From Heterostelium multicystogenum (taxonomy: Eukaryota > Evosea > Eumycetozoa > Acytosteliales > Acytosteliaceae): 64,000 nt of DNA. Shown one piece after another: positions 11,801 through 21,862 of this stretch. Both the position numbers and the translations under genes were made by a program. The notes under the pieces were generated by a model. The model saw only the letters and a program-made list of their open reading frames with translations. It made no database searches and was not told where the DNA came from. The stretch covers positions 101,469-165,468 of the forward strand of contig RCNN01000030.1 in the NCBI GenBank assembly GCA_003667245.1. The letters run 5' to 3'. The first letter of the stretch is position 1; every line of letters starts with the position of its first letter.

Positions 11801-14402
11801 GAATTCTTTGAGTGTTGCCGATGAGATTCCAACATGGCATCTGAGACGTGACACGACTGATACGAGCATTGAAAGCGATCTGACAACTCTATATCTCAGC
11901 TTTACACTGTTGACGAAGCTGCCAGTGAGAATGTCGACGAACAAGTCACCGCCCCATTGATTGTGTTGTGGTGATTGGCTGTATAGCTCAGTTGGTACAG
12001 CATCGTTGAGTGGGAGATCCGACTCTATGAGATTCAAGAGTGATTCGATAACCTTGATCGGATCAACTATGTATTTGAACAGCTTGATAAAGTTGACAGT
12101 GAACAATCCGACAGCTGGCATACCATCGATGTTACCAATATCTTGGTCACCTCCGATCACAGTACTTGAAAGCATATGTTGAACTTCAGTCAGCAATGCA
12201 GCATTCACATTCATTCTAAGCAAATCATATTCCAAAGATGAATAATCATTTCCAACCTATAGATAGATAGATAGCATTGATGTTATTAACAATCTGTAGC
12301 TGGCTGCAGAGTATATAATATAGTTATCCACTTACGGATTTGTCAATCAAGTTAAAGCATTTGAAAAGCTGAATAAGATCGTTTGAAAGATGAGTATAAG
12401 GTGTCATTGTACTGTTGATAACTGAGGCAATATTCAATTGATGTTGTTCAATTGGATTAAAACTGTAGATGATCTCTTTATCTGTCAATGGCTTCATAAT
12501 TGACAACTTATTCTATAGGTATGTACATAAACATGTTAGATAAGCTTGTTATTGCTATAATAAGTTAGTCTAGTCTTGTAATAATTACTCTTTTTGACAA
12601 TGAATATCAGGTCTGTGTTTGGATCTATATACAGACCAGCAGCTTGCAAGTCCAAAGCAACCTGCGAAATACATATTGAATAGAATTCACTCCACTCGTT
12701 GAATGTCAATAGATCGACTTGTAAACTTCTTGTTGGTTGCCAAATGATTCGATATCTATATAAACATTGCTATGTTAGTAAACAGCTACATACATAGATC
12801 TAATCAATCTATGATTTAATAATAATAATAATAATAATCAAATGAAACATACTCTTTCTCTAATGACGTTGGCAACCTGTGATTCTAGTGGCTGCTGTTG
12901 AATGATTTGATAGCCTGGTTTATAAATTGAAAGTGCAGATTGAATCGATTTGTTTGTGAACTGTCCACGATTGAATACTCGCTCTAGATAGTGCTGCTCG
13001 ATAGTGTCTTCTGTTGGAGCTCTCTCTTTGACGATCTTTGGCAGCATCAAAGCATCATTAAATAAGCTAAATTCCATATTCAAGTTATCGCTGTGTATCG
13101 TGATACGATCCAACATTGATTGGCATTGTTAGAACAACCTGTCAAACAAACCAAGACACGAACACAACGCAATAATGACATTGTGTTGCTCCACTATACA
13201 TACGATTCAGGGTTATTGATATTAATATACTTTAAAACGGGTTGATTATCCTCTTTGGTCGACCATAAACTATATAGATAGTTGTTGTACAGTGAGAAGT
13301 CGATGACACCCTTTGACTTAACATATGATGTTCTCTGTAGCTGTAATGATATGTTGGCTTCATCCTCGATGACCAGTGAAAAGAATTGGAACTATATAGT
13401 ACAAGTAAGTATGCATGAGTTAAATATATCAAGTACTATGGTTTGTTAAGTAGAACTTACATTTGATTCATGCTCGAGTTCGATAAATAATACTAAGATA
13501 TAATGCTCTTGAGAATCTGGTTGATCTGTGTGACGCTGTTGTTGGTAGAGCTTGAATCTCTTGATGCCATGCATTTGGTTCATTGTTATTTGATCCATGA
13601 TTCAGAGTGAATGGAGAATGATTGGAGTAGCTGGCGCTCTAGTGGTGACCATATTCGCAGACTGAGATCACGCTGCAAAATGAATACCAATGGCTTGTTG
13701 GTGTTCTGCAGGTGGATGACTGAGAGATCGGCAACTTCCTCTTGAGTGCTGTATTTCGATGCGTTTTAAAAACGAGAGGAATCTGTTGTTGGACTCTTTG
13801 AGCTCGAATCGCTTAGAAACAGTCAGCTCGCCGCTTTGGCGTGGCTCTGACAACTCAATCCACCAAGTACCAGAGTTGGTCGATCCAACTGCCAAATAGC
13901 TGTCGTCCACACACCGTATCATTGACAAATCGACGCTGTCTTGTAATATTTTGACACGTGACCATGAATTATCCAACTCGATTACCTGCAGTCCTGAGAA
14001 TATACTTTTGAATCTTCTGCTGATGGGATCGCCTTTTCGTTTGGATCCAACACGCTGCATTGAGGACATGGTTGATTATTAGTATGTTGCGGAGCTAGTA
14101 GAGTCGGGACAAGCCAGCTGTACTTACGTCATTTTGCTCGATCACATGTGGATGTGGCAGGAGGAATCTGTAGAGTGTCTTGGCAGCTGTAATTACTACG
14201 ATGATTAGATACTGCTGATTGTACTCCAGTATGGTTGCATCACCAATCAGGTTTGTCATAAAGTTGATTCTAATACAGTTATCATCCAAGTTAAAGTTTA
14301 GATGCTTTTCAATGAGTTCCAATTGGTTGTTTAGTATTCTCCTGTTGTATAAATAATTATAATGAATGGCAAATGGTCAGTACTAGGTTGCGGGTGTAAT
14401 CA

Positions 14403-14448
<46 letters not shown>

Positions 14449-14781
14449 ATGTTGTTGATGTTACCATAGAATGAGTCTGTTTTTAGTGGATGGAGACGAT
14501 TGGTCGAGATAGGAGTAACCGCCTGAGCGGCAGGGAAGCTGGTAGTTGTGGTAGGTGGTGTACAAAGTAGAGGGTGACGACGAAGAAGAGATGACGAATT
14601 CCTTCCAAACATTGAATGAATCACTGAATGAGCGCAAGTCAACCTCTGCCAACATGTTTTGCTGTGAACCATGGTACTGATCGAATGAATCTATTTGGTG
14701 ATCAACATAATCATCCATCACAACATTTCCATTACTACTACTACTGCCGTTGCTGTCGCTCTTGTTGCCATCAATATTCAT
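8847..14781 (-). CDS. nup160: Nucleoporin Nup160 (Nup107-160 Y-complex scaffold)
   Basis: Nup160 forms one short arm of the Y-shaped scaffold of the nuclear pore. It has an N-terminal beta-propeller and a C-terminal alpha-solenoid. Matches to the animal protein run the whole length: SGGYSYLDQ and NRLILW in exon 1 (14781-14465), YRFLLPHPHVIEQ in exon 2 (14341-14128), a propeller block near 13700 (LSLRIWSPLERQLL), FNRGQFTNKSIQSAL near 12950, LKPDYYSILYTLKISRSNYR near 10460, DIPNWLKQWF near 9240 and the C-terminal LPYNTINQFLMELEK (9035-8849). Other well-supported exons are 12512-12336, 12256-11673, 11586-11358, 11259-10843, 10741-10441, 10363-9551 and 9447-9136. At least four frame breaks occur, near 13763-13772, 13591-13605, 12590-12596 and 9681-9690. 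Protein similarity continues in a new frame after each, so I treat them as sequence errors. The 12650-12850 splice junction is not fully resolved. Confidence 0.88.
14407..14448 (-). repeat. (CAG)14 trinucleotide repeat inside nup160 intron 1
   Basis: Fourteen perfect CAG units lie on the coding strand of nup160. They read as poly-Gln in an open frame, but this frame is not the Nup160 frame. The domain match jumps from NRLILW (exon 1, donor GTAACA at 14464) to RILNNQLELIEKH (exon 2 from 14341), with one codon split TG/G across the intron. The repeat is therefore intronic. Confidence 0.8.
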
Positions 14782-15910
14782 TGTGATATCGAATCTGTGT
14801 ATGTATCGCCTACTAGTCAAGCCAAATCTAATCAAATTTCTTGGTTTGTTTGATTGATTAATTGCTAGATTGCTAGATTGGAATATGATGACTGATTGAC
14901 TACTGATTGATTGGTTGATTGATTGATTGATGTAGATCAAAAAAGGAGAAGTTAAAGTTAGTCGTATCTTTATTTTCAGTTTTTGCCGGGCAAAATAAAA
15001 AAAAAGTATTTAAAAATAAATGTAAAAACAAGTAGTAGTATGTTCAGGTGAAATTCACACAACTTCATTGGTTTTCTTAAGTTTTACAACGAAGATGTGA
15101 GTTTGTGTTGCTTCCAAAATATATATAGCCCAATATTTATCTGTAGATAGATATTAGAATTCTCACTCTCTTTTAGTTAGTTGTAGTTTTAGAAATTTTT
15201 AACTTTTAAATTTCTTAATTAATTGTATTTTTGAACCATAATATATCATGTGAAAGAAACATGCAAAAAAACCCGAAAAAATTGTCCACGAACAATTGTG
15301 ATGGCATGACAGTCGAACAGTTTATGAGCTGCGGACAGAATGAGGAACAACACGACACTGTTTCTCCATGAGTTTATGCTTAGAATAATGTGGATATTGA
15401 GTAGTTGAATTTCCTTCTCATGAGATTCTAGCTAATTATTAATCCAGACACTACCTCACACTTCAAATAAATCTATAATTAATTAAACAAAGATAATAAC
15501 TAATATTATACAATCGCTGTTGAAGTGTTTGTTCTCTCTGAGTATATATTAAATTGATTGTTCAAACACATCATCAATATTATTACTATTCAAAGAATAT
15601 GCAATTGGCAGCAATGCTGCATTGGTTTTAGTAATAATACATGGACTAAAGAGTATGTTGTGATGTTGAATGTTTCATTTCCAAACTTTAATGGCACCAT
15701 ATATTATCTGTTTTGTTTATTACACCTAAATTTAGCTATCGTATTGACTTATTTGATGACCAGCATATTCAAGATTGAAGACTGACTGAGTTGAGTTTTG
15801 ATTGTTGATTTTTTTTAACGATTCAGCAACTTATGTTTATTCTTTGTATACTAAACGAATAAGATTAATTTAAATGAGATTGTTATAATATAGCAAATAC
15901 ACTAGTGACA
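14782..15910. other. Divergent intergenic region nup160 / ttc14-like
   Basis: About 1.1 kb that contains the promoters of both divergent genes. It has ATTG/GATT repeats near 14860-14935. A less AT-rich block at about 15260-15400 contains a small ORF listed separately. An open frame at 15558-15785 has no ATG and no recognisable protein and was not called. Confidence 0.55.
15261..15371 (+). CDS. Candidate 36-residue small ORF
   Basis: An ATG at 15261 opens a 37-codon frame ending TGA at 15369-15371. Its second half (MTVEQFMSCGQNEEQHDTV) has balanced codon and residue use unlike the surrounding AT-rich noise. I know no family for it. It could be a small protein, a remnant exon or a non-coding RNA region that happens to be open. 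Confidence 0.2.
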   Translation: MQKNPKKLSTNNCDGMTVEQFMSCGQNEEQHDTVSP

Positions 15911-18056
15911 ATGAATAGTTTAAAAGAGTTGACACTTATAAGGAACAAATTAAAGATATACAGTGATGATTTAGGTACAGTAATGTTCAAGATAGATTAA
16001 TACAACCATGGTGTAATCAAGCCAAACATAACTGTTCGAACATTCATTCAATTTTTCTTCCTTCCTATTTACATTCAAGGGAAACAAAGCGATACAACAG
16101 CTACATCTACGACTTCGACTACGACTACGACTACTACTACGACTACTACTGAGACAAAGAGCAATAGAGATGATAAAAACGGTGGTGTTGTTAATGTTAC
16201 CGATAGTGCCGGTAAAGTAGGAGACGGATTCTGTAGGCTACCAAATATCAAAGAAACCATTGAGAGAATCAATAAACTAAATAGTATATACTTGTCCAGA
16301 AAATCAATGATAGAGGTATCGTATCTATGTCGTCTAGCCAGCTTATTGGAATGCTGATTATCTATAATATTACTTATTGCCTAAATGTTAACATTCATTT
16401 CAAATGCAGGAACTATACCACTACTGGAAGAATGATGAGAAGTTCATTACATTGGTGATTGGTATAATCAACTCGAGAAGCATTACCGATGGACTCGATG
16501 TCTCTATTTTGAAAATACAAAAGATCAGGCCCAATGAGGCCATTGCCGACTCTCCGCCACCAGACAGCCTTCTCAACTATGTTTCAAAGTTCCAGATCAG
16601 TGCGCGGTGTCCTTTGCTGGAGTTTAATCATAACCTGTGCAAGGAATTCACCTACTACCAACCCGGCTTGACTATGAAGGCGCTCATACAGTCGATCGAT
16701 CTAGAAACAGAGGAGATCGTACTCACACTAGACTCGTCTATCTTAATCAACAAATCACTCGAGCATTTCAAGCATTTTCAACTTGTATGTTATAGGATAA
16801 GATCTTTGATTGATCATTTTAATGCAAACAAACAAGTATTAACAATAATGCTTGGTTGAATCAATCCATTGTAATAGGGTATATTCCAGGCAAATGCTAG
16901 TGACTTTGAGAGTAGCTTCGAATTGAATACTATTTTGGAGAATGATAAGCAGTTGACCAATCCCTGGAGCTATGGTAACATGCTGATGTCTTTGGAATTA
17001 AACGAGAATGACTCGACATTTCTGCCAGTGGCAAGGAGTGACGTTAATTATAGAGTATTACGTGAACATCAAAACTTTTATTGGGCACATGATATGTATG
17101 TATTGGTCATATAGAGGACAATTAAAACACTGATTAAATGCTAATAAATTTGATGTCAATCACAGTGTCATGAAGGGAATCCAATACGCAAAAGAAAGGA
17201 GAGTATGAGAAAGCTATTGATTTATATTACTCTGCTTTGGAAGTGGATGAGATAATCCTGAAGCCTATTGTGCGTTGGGAGCGACATATGCCAACACTGG
17301 TAAATACGAGAAGGCACTTCATTTCTTTAAAAAGACCTTGAACAGTGCCAAACAGATAAGAATGCTGAGAGATACATTAATGCTACATTAAAAAAGTAAG
17401 TAAGCCAAGTTATATGATGTCAAATTCAGCGTTTATTAATTGCTATTTGCCAATCCATTTAAATCATTGTAGAAATTTGAAGAAGATCAAAAAGAGGAAG
17501 CGAAGCAACGAGAAAGAGAAGAGAAGAATCGTATATTGTTGGAGAAAGAAAAAGAGAAAGAAAGAGAAAAGAGAAAAGAGAGGGAGTTGAATGAGTTGGA
17601 TTACCACAGAGAAGTTGAAAAAGATGCTCATGGAAGAAGAGGACAAAAGAAAAAGAGCAAAAGGAAGATAAACATAGATCAAAAGATAAATCATCAAAAG
17701 ATAAGCACAAGTACAAAGATAAAGAAAGAGATAGGGATAGGGATAGGGATAGAGATCGATCAAGAGAAAGAGAAAGAGATAGGTCAAAAGATAGAGAAAG
17801 AGAGAGAGATAGAGATCGATCAAGAGAAAGAAACAGGGATAGAGATCGATCAAGAGAAAGAGAAAAGGAAAGAAATAGGTCAAAAGATAGAGATAGAGAT
17901 AGGGATAGAGATAGAGATCGATCAAGAGAAAGAGATAGGTCAAAAGATAGAGATAGAGATGGGGATAGGGATAAGGATAGAGAAAGAGAAAAAGATAGAG
18001 GAAGAGAAAGAGATCGATCAAGAGATAGGGAAAATAATAAAAGATCTAGATATTAA
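15911..18056 (+). CDS. TTC14-like protein: S1 domain, TPR repeats, RD/RS-like tail
   Basis: Early exons 15911-15974, 16080-16315, 16410-16784 and 16878-17095 join in frame. They encode a Thr-rich stretch, then an S1-type RNA-binding fold (ARCPLLEF...YYQPGLTMKALIQSID), as in TTC14. From 17166 two TPR units follow (GEYEKAIDLYYSALEVD and GKYEKALHFFKKTL), as in TTC14, and then a charged helix (EKLKKMLMEEEDKRK). The protein ends in a long Arg-Asp/Arg-Ser repeat tail (about 17735-18056, ending RSRY) similar to SR-like spliceosome-associated proteins. Frame changes occur near 17188-17200, 17246-17256, 17347-17358 and 17590-17670. These are either sequence errors or real decay. The real frame of the tail is RDRDRDRS-like, not the longer GIGIGIEIDQ frame. 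An RNA-processing role is inferred from domain content. Confidence 0.72.
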
Positions 18057-18154
18057 TATTGGATTAGATTTTACTTTATAATATAATATAAACTAGCTAT
18101 TGGTAGAATCTGTAGTTGAGTGTTTTGGGGAGGGATGTTTGTTGGAGATTTTAT

Positions 18155-19821
18155 CTAATGACCAAACGAATCTTCAAAGATAGATTCTTTGACTTCCACT
18201 GGAGCAGGAGGTTTATCATCACTGGTTGTTGGTTGGTCAATGAATATATCATCTTCAAATGGGTTTGTTGATTGGCTTGTATTCTTGCCGGGAGTGGTGA
18301 TATTGGCTTTCTCAAATATCGATTCGTCGAAAATATCATCTTTAAACTTGGAATCATTGCTGCTGCTGCTGCTGGTTGGAGCAACGATATCATCGATGTT
18401 CTTTTTTTTGCCTATAGCATTAGTATCACTAAAAATATCACTGTATATCTCACTGCTGTTATATGTAGCTGCTGCTGTTGTTGTTGTTTTTGAAGGCGAA
18501 GTGGAGGAAGGAGGTGTTGAATCATTGCTGTTAGAAGTATTGTTGCTGCTGTTGTTGTTGTTATTGTTGTTGTTTAATGTAGCAGTTGGTTGACTTGTGA
18601 CATAATACAGCAGGCGAAAAAGTTAGCTTTGAGAATACTTTATCTTCATTGATGGTTCCATCATCTTCTTCCTCAATGAATAATGTTTCTTTTTGAGTGG
18701 CTGTAGATGTTGGTTGTGATGTAGTGTTGGTTGGCGATGTGTTTTCGTCTGAGGAGTTTGCAACCGGATCGAAACCCTGGTTTCTGAGATGAACTTGGAT
18801 ATGTACATTGAGTTCGTCTGCCTTTGAGATGTAGCAGATATCACCACCAGTCTTGAGCAATGCAATCTTGGCAAGCGGGTAGTATTTATAGACCTCCTCT
18901 CTCATATTTTCTGGAATGGTATGCGAGTCCAATGACTGGCAAACAACAACAAGTCAGTACGTAAGCATCATTCACACAAATAGCCTGATCTTGTACATAC
19001 GTCGATGATAGTAATGTTTTCATATGAGAGTCCAACAGTGGGATTCAAGGTATTAAGCGTACAGTTGAGAATCAATCTAGATGATAGCTCTGACTGTGTC
19101 AGTGATTCGAGTTGCTCCACCATGAAGTCGATACCTTCGGCAATCTCTGGCTCAACCATGCCAGTTGGAAAATTAGAAAGTACAATCTTTTTAAGCATAA
19201 ACTCTGGCATCAGTGAGAACCTACCAAAGCAGATGCATTAGCAAAGACAAGTCCGTGAGTGAATGTATTCAGTCGATTGGTAGCTTACATTGTTGCGCAT
19301 GGGGCATTGTTATGGAAGTACTGTGTATCGCAGAAAGAGTTGTTGAGAATCAGTGAGAGCACTCTGTTCGGTCTGAATTGGAGATAGCACTGGGCAAGGT
19401 ATCCACCAAGGGCAGTTCCAAATATATGTGCCTTTTCAACATTCATGCGATCCAAGAATCGATCGAATCCCTTACACCATCCGACATAGGAGTCGTAAGG
19501 TGCATAGTGAACTGATATGATTCTAAATCCTTTTGGACACAAACTGACGATTTGCTTAAAGAAAATTTCTGCAGTTCCACTGATGTGTGGTCCAATTGAA
19601 CAATCGAACAATCAATCAATCAATCAATCAATCATTCAACCAAAGGTAATTAAGATAGTAGAGACATACGATGTTCCAGGTATGAAAATAAGAGGGACAA
19701 TATCTTTTGGACCGTATTCATAGTAGCTCCAGGTCTTATCATTCAAACCACCCAAACTGATCTTTTGCAAGGGTACCCATTCCTTGAACAATCTATATTG
19801 TTCTGTATCTTTAATACTCAT
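18155..19821 (-). CDS. spg21: Maspardin (SPG21), alpha/beta-hydrolase-like, with long acidic tail
   Basis: Maspardin is an alpha/beta-hydrolase-fold protein of endosomes and trans-Golgi that is thought not to be an active enzyme. Exons 19821-19670, 19579-19289, 19220-19001 and from about 18942 down join cleanly. Matches include WSYYEYGPKD, the HISGTAEIFFKQI-type block, AHIFGTALGGYLAQ (the usual nucleophile elbow GxSxG reads GTALG), LMPEFMLKKIVLSNF, IDFMVEQLESLTQSELSSRL and LLKTGGDICYIS. The core ends near 18760. It is followed by about 200 residues of low complexity ending in short motifs NPFEDDIF, KDDIFDESIF and ESIFEDSFGH. One frame break lies at an A/T run near 18614-18622. The tail is absent from animal maspardin and resembles endocytic adaptor tails. 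The gene converges with the ttc14-like gene, with stops 99 bases apart. Confidence 0.88.
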
Positions 19822-20716
19822 GATCGATCTTGTCTTTATCTTATCTTATCTGTAGGTTGTTTATGTATAAATAATATATATAAGTAAAAAGTTGATATTA
19901 TTACTTTACAAGAGACAAAAATAACAAATTAGGTTGTGGTGATGTGACCAATTTCTTTTCTTCTGCAGAGCAACAACAAAGATCCTGTTTTTTACTTATT
20001 GGGAATTGATGAAGCACATTAGCAGACAGGTCAACAAAAAATTTCATTCGAATATTCAAATACTTTATTTTTAAATCATTGTCATTTGCACCACTGTGGT
20101 GACTAATAAAGTTATTTTTGCATTAACACATAAATATAACACCCATACATTTACATCATCCATAATATATATATGGTTTTAGATTTATTTTAAATAATAC
20201 ACCAAATCAAATTTAATGATGATGATGATGAAATGATTATAATATATATTATAATAGGGGGTAGTGGGGTGATGATGGTGAAGGGAATTATATGTATCTA
20301 TCTAAAGATGTGATTTAATTTATAAATATCATATTTTTATTCAAAGATATATATTAGTGATGTATTTTTAAAGATAAATAAACATCAGAAAGAAACTTAA
20401 ATATTCTACCTTTAATGATGATTGATGATAATCTGATTGGTACTTTTACTTATTGTATCTTTTTTTATTGCTAAAGGTTTTACTTGTGTATCATTTCTCA
20501 AGATTGATTGTAATTTGTAGATTGCAAACTTTACTTACTTACACACATCTGTGTTACTCTTCGTATCTTTTGATCAAAACAAACATATCATATCAAATAC
20601 AAATTCTAATTCCAATTTAAATAGTTGATGGATGGATTGTTGATTGGCTGATTAGTTGTATTTCATATGAATGATATAATGTACTAATAATATATATTAC
20701 TTAACCATAACTAACT
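19822..20716. other. Divergent intergenic region spg21 / GTPase
   Basis: About 0.9 kb of AT-rich DNA with no supported gene. It includes TGA-rich repeats near 20216-20235 and TATATATA runs. It holds the promoters for both flanking genes. Confidence 0.55.
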
Positions 20717-21586
20717 ATGGAAAAGAAAATAATAGTCAATACTACGACTACTTCTACTTCTATTACTCCTACTACAACAACAACTACTACTACTACTAGT
20801 ACTAATACTTCTTATTGTACTACTGCAACTGCATGTACGAGTCCTGTTCAAAAGTCGACTCGGTCAATAGAGTCGGCAGAATCGGCAACAAAGAAAGCAG
20901 CCAAGAAACACCTGGTTGCTAAACTGTTGCTTTTGAGTGGTGGCTCCGTTGGAAAGAGGTCACTTATTGATCGATTGTTATATCAATCATTTGATGATTA
21001 TACACCGCTGCCTGATTCCGCGGAGGAAATCATTAGTATAGCCTCCCCTTTTTATAGGGAATGCGGCAGTGGCAGTAGCGGCGTAGTCGAGGGAAAGCAA
21101 GCAGACGATCCGCTTTCGGTGCAGGATATTAAAGTGAAGCTGAAGATGATTGCGCACAACTCCACTCGGTCGACAATTGCCAGCCAATATCTGGCGGGTT
21201 TGGACGGCTGCTTTTTGGTATACGACATCTCGAATGAACCCACCATCAAGAGCATGATGCGAGTCTATGAGGCTCTCCAGGAGAACTTGAAATACAAGCA
21301 CAACAACATCGTGCCTTCGCCCAAGGACGTCATGTTTATGGTGGTTTGCACCAAGTTTGAAAAGATTAGACAAGAGAAGCACGAGCATTTCCAAAAGTTG
21401 TATGACGAAGTCGACGAATGGCGCCTATCGAAAGGCATACCTCACCACTATATTACATCAGCAAAAGACAACCTAAACATACGAGCCATCTACGAAACGA
21501 TGACGATCGAGATATTGAAACACAGATATCGAAGATCATCCAAAGAACTTGACAAACGCAACAATACACATTGTAATATACTGTAA
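20717..21586 (+). CDS. Degenerate Ras-like small GTPase with CAAX end
   Basis: A single exon encodes 289 residues. Residues 1-66 are Thr/Ser-rich. The Ras-like core starts at about 67. The P-loop region is SGGSVGKRSLID (74-85): Lys80 is kept, but the first glycine is Ser and the Mg2+-binding Ser/Thr after the Lys is Arg81. No DxxG switch II motif is visible (KLKMIAHNSTRS is at that place). The NKxD motif is altered to TKFE (212-215). SAK (248-250) and the hydrophobic strand CFLVYDIS are intact. The C-terminus is basic and ends CNIL, a CAAX box with Leu that predicts geranylgeranylation. Family knowledge says these changes should lower nucleotide binding or hydrolysis, so it may be a pseudo-GTPase anchored at a membrane. 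The frame is intact over 870 bases, so the changes are not assembly noise. Confidence 0.75.
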   Translation: MEKKIIVNTTTTSTSITPTTTTTTTTTSTNTSYCTTATACTSPVQKSTRSIESAESATKKAAKKHLVAKLLLLSGGSVGKRSLIDRLLYQSFDDYTPLPDSAEEIISIASPFYRECGSGSSGVVEGKQADDPLSVQDIKVKLKMIAHNSTRSTIASQYLAGLDGCFLVYDISNEPTIKSMMRVYEALQENLKYKHNNIVPSPKDVMFMVVCTKFEKIRQEKHEHFQKLYDEVDEWRLSKGIPHHYITSAKDNLNIRAIYETMTIEILKHRYRRSSKELDKRNNTHCNIL

Positions 21587-21862
21587 ATAAATACATGTAG
21601 TATCTATATTCCCCAAGCAAGTGTATACTAGTCATCAATCATCATGGTCAAAACATTGTAACAAAGTTAAACAAAACCACAAAAGATCTTCGTGAATGAA
21701 ATGAATTGAAATGAAACACTAAATATGATATTATTATTACAAAAAGGCGGGAATTTTGAAAATTGTCCAAAAATTGGTGGTGAAATGTCATAAAAATAAA
21801 GATAGACAGACAGATATATTTATTACCAAACCAAATCTTAGACAGATATATATAGAATTACT

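Noticed and set aside
11983..12060. tRNA-like A-box (TAGCTCAGTTGG) on the plus strand
   Set aside because: It lies antisense to a conserved Nup160 exon, the D-stem does not pair well and no B-box (GGTTCGANTCC) follows at the right distance. It is a chance match.
14403..14672. ORF ending in 14 glutamines as a poly-Q protein exon
   Set aside because: The Nup160 frame and splice sites place this DNA partly in exon 1 (other frame) and partly in intron 1.
17464..18021. Minus-strand ORF of Leu/Phe/Tyr repeats resembling a multi-pass membrane protein
   Set aside because: It is the complement of the RD/RS repeat tail of the ttc14-like gene. The repeat creates open frames on both strands.
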